In this document: piece after piece, positions 8,711 through 16,916 of the stretch
Numbering within the stretch: the first letter of the stretch is position 1
Layout: every line of letters begins with the position of its first letter
Assembly (NCBI GenBank): GCA_964571275.1
Contig: CAZNCQ010000153.1
Coordinates: 1 to 16,916 of the forward strand
Length of the DNA stretch: 16,916 nucleotides
From: DASRQZ01 sp964571275
GTDB taxonomy: Bacteria; Myxococcota_A; Polyangia; Fen-1088
Direction: 5' to 3'
Position numbers and translations under genes: made by a program
Notes under the pieces: model-generated
Told to the model about the DNA's origin: nothing
The model's database searches: none
The model's input: only the letters and a program-made list of their open reading frames with translations

Positions 8711-10231
8711 TCAGACGAACTTGATCTTGCGCGCCGCCACCGCCGACATGCGCAGCAACAACCAGCCGTGCTTCCAGCGCGAGATGTTGGTCTCGCCGTA
8801 GGTGCGATCGCGGTAGCGCACGGGGATCTCCGCGATCTTCAGGTTCAGGCGCGCGGCGCCGAAGATCAGATCGAAGTCGCCGAACGGATCGAAGTCGCCG
8901 AAGTAATGCCGCGCGGCCGCGATGCGCTCGTAGTCGGCGCGCCACAGCACCTTGGTGCCGCACAGCGTGTCCTTGATCGGCTGCTGCAGTAGATACGAGA
9001 ACAGCTGTGAAAAAGCGACATTGCCGATCTTGTTGAAGAAGCGCATCGCGCCCGGCTCCATCGGATAGACCAGGCGTGTCCCCTGCACGAAGTCGGCGTG
9101 GCCGCGCGCGGCGACGTCGAAGAACTCGGGCAGATCCTCGGGCGGCACGGTCAGGTCGGCGTCGAGGATCATCAGCAGATCGCCGGTCGCCTTCGAGAAG
9201 CCGAGACGGACGGCATCGCCCTTGCCCTTGCCGGTCTGCTGGAACGCGCGCAGTTGCAGCGGCCCGCGGTAGCGCGCGATGCATGACTGGATCGTGTCCC
9301 AGGTGCCGTCGGTCGAGCCGCCCTCGACGAAGATCAGCTCGGTGCCGCTGCCCATGACCGGCGTGCGATCGATCGCCGCCTGCACGTTGCCCGCTTCGTT
9401 GCGCGTCGGCACGATCACGCTGGCGCTCGCGCGCCGCTGCGGCGGCGGCATCGCCACGGAGACGCCGCGGTCGCGCAGCACGTAAATTCGGTACAGCGAC
9501 AGGCGCGTCAACCCCGGCACGCGCACCAGATAGCGGTTGAGCAGCGACGACGCCCCCGGCACGTCGAGCGGCAGGATCAGGCGATCCTCGTAGCGAACGA
9601 CCTCGAGGCCGGCGATGTCGAACAGGTTCTTGAAGTCGCTGTCCGAGAGCCAGTTCGCGGTCGGCGCCGGCCGCTTCCAGCCGGCGAGCTCCGCCATGCG
9701 CGTCGGCACTTCCCACAGGTAGTTGAACGCGGTCAGGTAGACGCGCCCGCCCGGCGCCAGGCGCCGCCGCATCCCCGCCAGCAGCGCGCGGATGTCGAGC
9801 ACGCTGTGACAGAGGCGGTCGCAGATGATCGCGTCCCAGGCACGTGGCTGCGTCCCCGGCCCCAGCACGGGATCCGGCGCGCAGGCGTCGTCGACGTCGA
9901 ACGTGATGCCGGGGTGGCGCGCGCGCGCCCGCTCGACCATCTCGGGCAGGAAGTCGATCCCCTTGCGCACCGGATTGGGCAGCGACGCCAGCAGATCGCC
10001 GAGGCCGCAGCCCGCCTCCAGCACCGTCGCATCGGCGGGGATGAATCGCGACAGCGCCGACGCCAGATCTCGGTCCATGAAGTCGCGCGCCGCCGGATGA
10101 GGCGGCGGCTCCTCGGCGTGCAGGAAGAAGTCGCGCCACGACGCGACCAGCGCGTCCGACCGAGACGGCGGCTCCCCGCTGGCGGCGACGGCGACAGACG
10201 GACGTACGGGTTCACTGACTCGATTGTTCAC
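8711..10231 (-). CDS. Bifunctional class I methyltransferase / family 2 glycosyltransferase
   Basis: A 506-residue two-domain protein. The GTG start at 10231 has AGGT eight bases upstream; the frame stays open far upstream only as a shadow of the kinase gene. Residues about 30-230 are a methyltransferase with motif I LEAGCGLGD (71-79) and WDAIICDRLCHSV (132-144). Residues about 268-506 are a GT2 domain of the dolichol-phosphate-mannose-synthase/DPG-synthase type: SVIVPTRNEAGNV (271-283), VEGGSTDGTWD (302-312), GKGKGDAVRLGF (334-345), the metal-binding DAD (357-359), CGTKVLW (424-430) and DFDPFGDFDL (446-455). The C-terminus lacks clear membrane helices, so it probably works at the inner face of the membrane with a nucleotide sugar and a lipid carrier. 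The fusion suggests both activities act on one product. The upstream kinase ends 28 bases before this start. Confidence 0.92.
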   Translation of the reverse strand: MNNRVSEPVRPSVAVAASGEPPSRSDALVASWRDFFLHAEEPPPHPAARDFMDRDLASALSRFIPADATVLEAGCGLGDLLASLPNPVRKGIDFLPEMVERARARHPGITFDVDDACAPDPVLGPGTQPRAWDAIICDRLCHSVLDIRALLAGMRRRLAPGGRVYLTAFNYLWEVPTRMAELAGWKRPAPTANWLSDSDFKNLFDIAGLEVVRYEDRLILPLDVPGASSLLNRYLVRVPGLTRLSLYRIYVLRDRGVSVAMPPPQRRASASVIVPTRNEAGNVQAAIDRTPVMGSGTELIFVEGGSTDGTWDTIQSCIARYRGPLQLRAFQQTGKGKGDAVRLGFSKATGDLLMILDADLTVPPEDLPEFFDVAARGHADFVQGTRLVYPMEPGAMRFFNKIGNVAFSQLFSYLLQQPIKDTLCGTKVLWRADYERIAAARHYFGDFDPFGDFDLIFGAARLNLKIAEIPVRYRDRTYGETNISRWKHGWLLLRMSAVAARKIKFV

Positions 10232-10259
10232 GACGATCGACCTGACCTGCCTTGCTCGC

Positions 10260-12958
<2,699 letters not shown>

Positions 12959-12962
<4 letters not shown>

Positions 12963-12982
12963 CGCGGCGATGCGACCCTCAT
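12959..12982 (-). other. Seven-codon open frame with strong Shine-Dalgarno upstream of the kinase
   Basis: The ATG at 12982 has GAGGGGG (12988-12994) five bases upstream and encodes MRVASPR before a TGA at 12959-12961. That TGA shares bases with the CTG at 12960-12962 in the kinase frame (CTGA), like the ATGA overlaps elsewhere in the window. Either it is the true kinase start cut off by a one-base loss, or it is a leader whose termination feeds the CTG. The sequence alone does not decide. Confidence 0.5.
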
Positions 12983-13024
12983 TTCAGCCCCCTCAGAGTC
13001 GAAGCCGAGGAGAAAGGCGATCTA

Positions 13025-13054
13025 TTTATCCGGTCAGGCGCGCGGCAAAGTCAA
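13025..13054 (-). promoter_or_regulatory. Sigma-70-type promoter for the kinase operon
   Basis: On the minus strand TTGACT (13049-13054) matches the -35 consensus at five of six positions. GATAAA (13025-13030) matches the -10 at four, with an 18-base spacer. The start point would lie near 13018, about 36 bases before the ATG at 12982, leaving room for the GAGGGGG ribosome site. It is the best promoter match I found here. Confidence 0.55.
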
Positions 13055-13086
13055 ATGGATTATGGGTGGCTGTAGGGAATTGGACG

Positions 13087-13102
13087 CCCGTGGGATCACG
13101 GG
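13087..13102 (-). terminator. Hairpin downstream of the CysZ/EI24-like gene
   Basis: CCCGTG and CACGGG form a perfect six-pair stem around a GGAT loop, about 20 bases after the stop of the gene at 13122-13841. There is no U-tract on the minus strand, so it is a weak candidate terminator separating this gene from the kinase promoter. Confidence 0.3.
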
Positions 13103-13121
13103 GGTTTGCACCGCGTTTTTC

Positions 13122-13841
13122 TCAGGAACCAGGTATCACTTTCGCGGCCCGGCGACTATCGTCGTCGAGAAACGCCAGCGTGGCGCCGGCCGCCGCGAAC
13201 GGCGGGGCCACGACGAAGGCCAGCGGCACGAGGTAAAGCAGGGTGGCGCCCACGCCGTAGCCGATGGTCAGCCCGGGATGGCGCGCCAGGTATCCCCACT
13301 TGGCGCGAAATCCGAGATTTCGCCGCGACAGCGGGTAGTCGAAGGCGTCGTAGGCCATGAACAGCGCGCCCAGGCCGACACCGCCCAGGCTGCCGAGGCC
13401 CGTGGCCGCGGTCAGGGCCAGGCCGACAGTGAGCGCCAGCATGTAGAGCAGCGCCTTCAGCAGGCCGTGGAGCAGCGCCTTTCCCGTCGACGCGAAGAAG
13501 GGGGCTTTCGGGGCGGAGCCGCGGACCTTGATCTCGACCTTCTCCGACAGGCGGTCGTTGAAGACCGCGCCCAGGATCGGCTGGACGGCGACGAACAGGA
13601 TGATGCCGCCCAGCATCGTGACCACGACCAGGAAGATCCACCCCAGCACCGGAGAGTGCGTGACCGTCTGCGACAGCTCCTGGTGCCAGTAGCCGGCGGC
13701 GGCCCACAGCGCGCCGACCGCCAGTGCCACGTTGAGGACGATCGGAATCAGCAGGTAGCGCCACAGCCGTTGTCGCGCCACGTAGAGCCCGCCCCGAAAC
13801 GGGGCCAGGAAGCCATTGACGAGGCCGCGGAAGAATCCCAC
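13122..13841 (-). CDS. CysZ/EI24-family integral membrane protein
   Basis: A 239-residue membrane protein whose N-terminus GFFRGLVNGFLAPF, RLWRYLLIPIVLNVAL (25-40) and AYDAFDYPLSRRNLGFRAKW (163-182) are typical of the EI24/CysZ family. E. coli CysZ is a sulfate transporter, but distant members have no proven substrate. About four to five hydrophobic segments are visible, at about 28-50, 66-90, 122-148 and 193-217. The frame continues up to an ATG at 13925, but the extra residues are not family-like and that ATG has no Shine-Dalgarno. The GTG at 13841 begins where family alignments begin and sits eight bases after a -10-like TAGAAT, which suits a leaderless message. The gene is alone, between a divergent gene and the kinase promoter. 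Confidence 0.82.
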   Translation of the reverse strand: MGFFRGLVNGFLAPFRGGLYVARQRLWRYLLIPIVLNVALAVGALWAAAGYWHQELSQTVTHSPVLGWIFLVVVTMLGGIILFVAVQPILGAVFNDRLSEKVEIKVRGSAPKAPFFASTGKALLHGLLKALLYMLALTVGLALTAATGLGSLGGVGLGALFMAYDAFDYPLSRRNLGFRAKWGYLARHPGLTIGYGVGATLLYLVPLAFVVAPPFAAAGATLAFLDDDSRRAAKVIPGS

Positions 13842-13849
13842 CGTCGCGG

Positions 13850-13855
13850 ATTCTA
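13850..13855 (-). promoter_or_regulatory. -10 element placed for a leaderless transcript of the CysZ/EI24-like gene
   Basis: TAGAAT matches the -10 consensus at five of six positions. The GTG at 13841 begins eight bases after it, about where transcription would start. The -35 is weak: TTGCGT (13876-13881) is 20 bases upstream, which is too far. Confidence 0.35.
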
Positions 13856-14000
13856 CACTGACGCACCCGGCGCCGACGCAACCGCCTGCGCGGGCCGACC
13901 GATATTCGGACAGGACGCCCCCCATGCACCCGACAACGATGCTCCCAGTCTCCGCCCGCGGTCCGAGGCCGAGCCGGCCGCCCCCATTTCCGAGTCGTGC

Positions 14001-14006
14001 TAAGGT
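14001..14006 (+). promoter_or_regulatory. Possible extended -10 for the gene at 14022
   Basis: TGCTAAGGT (13998-14006) has the TGn extension followed by TAAGGT, which matches three of six. It lies 16 bases before the ATG and would give a leader of only about nine bases, partly cutting the Shine-Dalgarno. It is the best candidate in a 180-base divergent gap (13842-14021). Confidence 0.25.
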
Positions 14007-14021
14007 CGCGCGAGGGCGTCG

Positions 14022-14507
14022 ATGAAAGTCAGCGGACCAAATTCGGGGCCGGGAATCGGAGCTCCCGACGCCGCGAGCGGCGCTGGCCCGGACGAGCCCG
14101 CCGGCGCGGCCGAGGGCGCCGCCGAAGGCGCCGCCAACGTCGGCTCATCGGCCGGGGTCGGCGCGACCGACGCGTCGGCGGCGGTTGGGCGCACCGAGAG
14201 CTCGGGGCGCGCCTTCGCGGAGAAGCTGGCAGCCGCGGGCCCGCCATCGGGTCCCACACCGACGGCGGCCCCGGCGGCGCCAGCTCGACCGCCGGAGCGG
14301 CCTGCGACCTCGGCCATCGCCGGGGATCTGGACGCCGGCCGCCTGACGCCGGGGGCAGCCGTCGACAAGATGCTCGAGCAGGTGATGGCCCGCGAGGTCG
14401 GCCCCGACGCGCCGGCGGCCGTTCGCGAGCGGGTGCGCGCGGCGCTGCAAGAGGCGCTGGAGAACGACCCGCTGCTGGCCGAGAAGCTCAAGCGCCTCGG
14501 AGCCTGA
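14022..14507 (+). CDS. Hypothetical protein: low-complexity Gly/Ala/Pro N-terminus with a charged helical C-terminus
   Basis: A 161-residue protein I do not recognise. The ATG at 14022 has GAGGG (14012-14016) at a five-base spacing. Residues 1-100 are made almost only of Gly, Ala, Pro, Ser, Thr and acidic residues and are probably disordered. Residues about 101-161 form a compact alpha-helical unit: IAGDLDAGRLTPGAAVDKML, then a helix from about 130 to 148 and NDPLLAEKLKRLGA at the end. No signal peptide, membrane span or enzyme motif is visible. Such a disordered arm with a small helical domain often mediates protein binding. It faces the minus-strand gene at 14513 with only five bases between the stops. 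Codon bias is normal, so the low complexity is at protein level. Confidence 0.65.
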   Translation: MKVSGPNSGPGIGAPDAASGAGPDEPAGAAEGAAEGAANVGSSAGVGATDASAAVGRTESSGRAFAEKLAAAGPPSGPTPTAAPAAPARPPERPATSAIAGDLDAGRLTPGAAVDKMLEQVMAREVGPDAPAAVRERVRAALQEALENDPLLAEKLKRLGA

Positions 14508-14512
14508 GCACC

Positions 14513-14824
14513 TCAGACGGCCGGTGCCGCGGCCGCGTCGCCGCCAGCCTCGGCCGTGGCGCGCGCGCGCTTTGCCTGCAGCGCCTCGCGCAAGCGCGGC
14601 GGCAGGAAGAGCGCGTCGGTATCGAACTCGGCGAGCGCCTCGATGAGCATCGCGGCGCGGTCAGCGGACGGCGTACGGCGATCGATGATCACCGTCCACT
14701 GCCCCTTGATCTTGCACAGCCCACCCGCGCCGGCGGCGGCGCCGGTCATGGTCTCGTAGCGAACGCGAACCCCCACCTGAGTGGCGACCTGCTCGAGAGC
14801 CTCGGTCATCTGTTCGGGTTTCAT
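14513..14824 (-). CDS. Small hypothetical protein, 103 residues, probably conserved in related bacteria
   Basis: The ATG at 14824 is preceded by GGGAGGA (14828-14834), a very good ribosome site, 12 bases after the stop of the HisKA-containing protein. The protein is mixed alpha/beta and soluble: a helix (3-17), a strand VRVRYETM (19-26), a glycine loop, GGLCKIKGQWTVIIDRRTP (34-52), a helix ADRAAMLIEALAEF (54-67), then TDALFLPPRLREAL (69-82) and an Ala-rich tail. The LCKIKGQWTVIIDR...FLPPRLRE pattern resembles small proteins I recall from deltaproteobacteria, without an assigned function. Co-transcription with larC and the sensor is likely. One Cys (37) stands in the loop. No domain name can be given from the sequence alone. 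Confidence 0.78.
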   Translation of the reverse strand: MKPEQMTEALEQVATQVGVRVRYETMTGAAAGAGGLCKIKGQWTVIIDRRTPSADRAAMLIEALAEFDTDALFLPPRLREALQAKRARATAEAGGDAAAAPAV

Positions 14825-14836
14825 ACGTCCTCCCTT

Positions 14837-16504
14837 TTACCCGGTTCCTGGCCGCTCGGGAAGCTTTCCATGCGGCGGCGGCACGCGCGGCGCCTTTTCT
14901 TGCGACTCCGCATCCGTCTCCTGGGCCGAACGGTCGAGGTCGATGATCTGCGCGCCGCCAACGTACGACTTGGTCTCGTAGCGGGTCAGGCTGCCGAGCT
15001 GGCGCACGATCGCGGCCATGCGTTCCGCTTCGTTGAGGATCGTCTCGACGATGCGCAGGTGCGCGTCGCCCGGCGGCATCTTGCGCACCAGCATCTGCGC
15101 GTAGCCCATGACCGACGTCAGCGGCTGGTTCAGCTCGTGCGCGGCCGCGCCGGCGAGCTCGATCGCCACCGTCTGCTTCTCGGTCATCGCCAGCCGCTCC
15201 TGCGCCGACGCCAGCCGCTCTTCCATGCGTATGCGGTCGCGTAGATCGGAGAAGATGCCGACCGTGGCGATCTCGCGCCCGGTGTCGTCGAACACCAGCG
15301 CCGCCGAGATCGACACCGGCACGGTCTCGCCGCCCGCCGTGAGGAGGTCGCGGCGCACCGGCTCGAGCCGCCCGCCGCCGCCGTGCTCGGCCGAGCGAAT
15401 AAGGCGCATCACTTCCTGCGCAACGCCCGGCGCGTAGAGCTCCTTGACCGACATCTTGCCGATGATGTCGATGCCGCGGTAACCACAGATGCGCTCCGCG
15501 CCCTGGTTGAAGAGCAGGATGTTGCCGCGCAGATCCGCGGCGATGATGCCGTCGACGGCCGAGTTCAGGATGCGCTCCAGGAACTCCGTCGTGCGGCGCA
15601 GCTCGTGCTCGAGATCGCGCGCGATGGTCACGTCGCGAAAGGCGAAGATCGCCGCCTCCTGCTCGGACAGGATCCCGATCGACGCGACCGACACGACGAT
15701 GGTGTCGCCCGAGGTGGTCACGAGCTCGAGGTCGAAGTTGTCGACCGGCTCGTTGCGGATCGAGCGGCGGATCGCGTCGGCGAGCTGCGCGCGGTACGCG
15801 AGCGGAACGATCTGCGCCAGCGGCCGACCCGCGAGGCCGTCGCGCGCGTAGCCGGTCACCTCCTGCGCGGCGCGATTGAGGTAGAGAACGCGCCCGCCGG
15901 CGTCGAGCACCAGGATGCCGTCGGAGGCGCTGTCGATGAACGCGCGGTAGCGCTCGATGGCGCGCACCTGGCGTTCCTGCTGAAAGTCGGACAGCGTGAT
16001 CTGGCGCGTGCGCTCGCGGATCGGATCCAGCGCCCGCGCCCCGCGCAGCACCATGCCGATGATCGCGGCGGCCAGCTTGCCGGCGCGCATCGTCGCCACG
16101 GGGATGCGGCTGACCGGCAGGTTGGGAAAGCGCACGAGCAGCGCGCCGACCGGCTTGCGCCCGACGATCATCGGAAAGACCACCGTGGTCTCGGCGGCGA
16201 GCGGCGTGGCGAAACCGCTGCCGGTCGACGTCATGTCGCCGGTCTCGAAGGCGTTGCGGATGTGCGGGTACTGCGCCAGCGGCAGGCGCACGCGTCCGGT
16301 CTCGGTCTCGTCGCTGTCGGCGACGATGTACACGCTGTCGACGTCGGCGACCACGGCGAGGATCGTGACCGACGATGCCTCGAGCGCGTGCGCCACGTGC
16401 TCGGCCACCGCCTGCAGCTGGCTGGCGCCGGTGCCGATCGCCAGCACCTGAGCGACCTTGGCCAGGTCCTCGTCGATGCGCTGCTGGGCGGCGTCCTGGG
16501 TCAT
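14837..16504 (-). CDS. GAF-PAS-PAS-HisKA sensor protein lacking an HATPase domain
   Basis: A 555-residue cytosolic protein. A GAF-like domain (about 1-165) is followed by PAS domain 1 (about 185-292; SDGILVLDAGGRVLYLNRAA) and PAS domain 2 (about 306-420; VDGIIAADLRGNILLFNQGA). A coiled-coil linker then leads to a HisKA dimerisation domain with the H-box AAHELNQPLTSVMGYAQ (454-470; phosphoacceptor His456). After the second HisKA helix (about 486-508) the protein runs TRYETKSYVGGAQIIDLDRS and a charged, Pro-rich tail to a TAA stop. No N, G1, F or G2 box of an ATPase domain exists in any frame downstream. The ATG at 16504 overlaps the larC stop (ATGA). The TRYETKSYVG...DLDRS tail looks familiar from deltaproteobacterial HisKA-only proteins, so this is probably an intact family member and not a broken gene. 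It cannot phosphorylate itself unaided. Confidence 0.9.
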   Translation of the reverse strand: MTQDAAQQRIDEDLAKVAQVLAIGTGASQLQAVAEHVAHALEASSVTILAVVADVDSVYIVADSDETETGRVRLPLAQYPHIRNAFETGDMTSTGSGFATPLAAETTVVFPMIVGRKPVGALLVRFPNLPVSRIPVATMRAGKLAAAIIGMVLRGARALDPIRERTRQITLSDFQQERQVRAIERYRAFIDSASDGILVLDAGGRVLYLNRAAQEVTGYARDGLAGRPLAQIVPLAYRAQLADAIRRSIRNEPVDNFDLELVTTSGDTIVVSVASIGILSEQEAAIFAFRDVTIARDLEHELRRTTEFLERILNSAVDGIIAADLRGNILLFNQGAERICGYRGIDIIGKMSVKELYAPGVAQEVMRLIRSAEHGGGGRLEPVRRDLLTAGGETVPVSISAALVFDDTGREIATVGIFSDLRDRIRMEERLASAQERLAMTEKQTVAIELAGAAAHELNQPLTSVMGYAQMLVRKMPPGDAHLRIVETILNEAERMAAIVRQLGSLTRYETKSYVGGAQIIDLDRSAQETDAESQEKAPRVPPPHGKLPERPGTG

Positions 16505-16916
16505 GAGCGACGGGCTCTCCGACGTCGGGATTTCGCGGGCACGGGCGCCGTGACCGGGAGCAACGCGCGGCTCGCGGCGGCGGCGGCGCTCATCACCTCG
16601 CGCACCGAGGCGCCGGTCGCGACGGCGCGGCGCCGGCAGTCCTCGAACTCGGGCTGCGCGCCGATCACCTCGCCGCCGACGGCGCCAACCTTGACGCGCA
16701 CCGGGCCGTACGCGGTGTCGACGTCGACCAGCGAGCGCGCCAGCACCGTGCGCGCGACGCCGTAACGGCGCACGCCGATGGTCGTCGAGCAGCGGAAGAA
16801 CGCGCGCTCGACCGCCGCCACCGCCGCGGGCGCCGCCATCGCCGAGACGGTGATCGCGGGACGCCCCTTCTTCATGAGGATCGGCGTCGACCAGACGTCG
16901 ACCGCGCCGGCCGCCA
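16501..16916 (-). CDS. larC: LarC, nickel insertion protein for the Ni-pincer cofactor, C-terminal part only
   Basis: Only the last 138 or so residues are inside the window; the frame is open to the edge, and the ATG at 16875 is internal because DVWSTPILMKKGRPA spans it. LarC inserts nickel into the pyridinium bis-thiocarboxylate mononucleotide cofactor used by LarA-type racemases and epimerases. Family signatures are DVWxTPIxMKKGRPA, CSTTIGVRRYGVART, VDTAYGPVRVKVGAVGGEV and PEFEDCRRRAVATGASVREV. The extreme C-terminus is an added basic run, KSRRRRARRS. The first gene of the minus-strand set lies outside, so whether larB or larE adjoin cannot be seen. The stop overlaps the sensor start by four bases, an odd partnership for a metal-cofactor gene. 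Confidence 0.92.
   Translation of the reverse strand, partial: AAGAVDVWSTPILMKKGRPAITVSAMAAPAAVAAVERAFFRCSTTIGVRRYGVARTVLARSLVDVDTAYGPVRVKVGAVGGEVIGAQPEFEDCRRRAVATGASVREVMSAAAAASRALLPVTAPVPAKSRRRRARRS

Noticed and set aside
8869..8902. Two 16-base direct copies, 18 bases apart, inside the GT2 domain
   Set aside because: They encode the repeated GDFD in DFDPFGDFDL, which I recall as normal in this glycosyltransferase family, so it is not a new repeat element.

Overview
The window is very GC-rich, densely packed DNA with strongly GC-biased third codon positions. The gene content points to a Myxococcota or other deltaproteobacterial-type genome. It includes a PEGA-tailed Ser/Thr kinase whose catalytic loop reads HRDISPQN, a sigma-54 NtrC-type regulator, a GAF/PAS/PAS/HisKA protein, several lone methyltransferases and a CysZ/EI24 membrane protein. 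That placement rests on family resemblance, not on a marker gene. I see no rRNA, tRNA, CRISPR array, insertion sequence, integrase or phage gene.

Region 1 (1-6408, + strand) is one collinear run: the 3' part of a DAHP synthase (cut by the window edge), a membrane-anchored TlpA-like thioredoxin, a Spinster-type MFS transporter, a class I methyltransferase, an NtrC-family regulator, a membrane-anchored helical-repeat protein and a second methyltransferase. Gaps are under 20 bases and three junctions overlap by four bases, so co-transcription is likely.

Region 2 (6409-7930) holds a 187-base gap with a hairpin and a 12-base perfect palindrome, then a 343-residue protein of unknown function. A small 53-codon gene with a consensus Shine-Dalgarno converges on its 3' end. 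The next gap carries an inverted repeat.

Region 3 (7931-13054, - strand) reads from right to left: a promoter, a Ser/Thr kinase with a periplasmic PEGA tail, a methyltransferase/GT2 glycosyltransferase fusion, and another methyltransferase. The last three genes are tightly spaced. They look like a signalling gene joined to a glycan or lipid-linked sugar modification module. The kinase has an abnormal 5' end. Its glycine-rich loop lies upstream of the first in-frame ATG, while a well-placed ATG with a strong Shine-Dalgarno sits in the neighbouring frame and terminates after seven codons in a CTGA overlap.

Region 4 (13122-16916) has a CysZ/EI24-like gene (-) with a possible leaderless start, then a divergent low-complexity protein (+). 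Last comes a minus-strand operon running from the window edge: the C-terminal part of larC (nickel-pincer cofactor synthesis), a GAF-PAS-PAS-HisKA protein with no ATPase domain, and a small conserved-looking protein. No gap without a gene exceeds 300 bases.

The points most worth a second look are the kinase start, the HisKA-only sensor, the methyltransferase/GT2 fusion next to a PEGA kinase, and the unknown proteins at 4901, 6596, 7590 and 14022. I found no convincing new multi-gene defence or mobile system.
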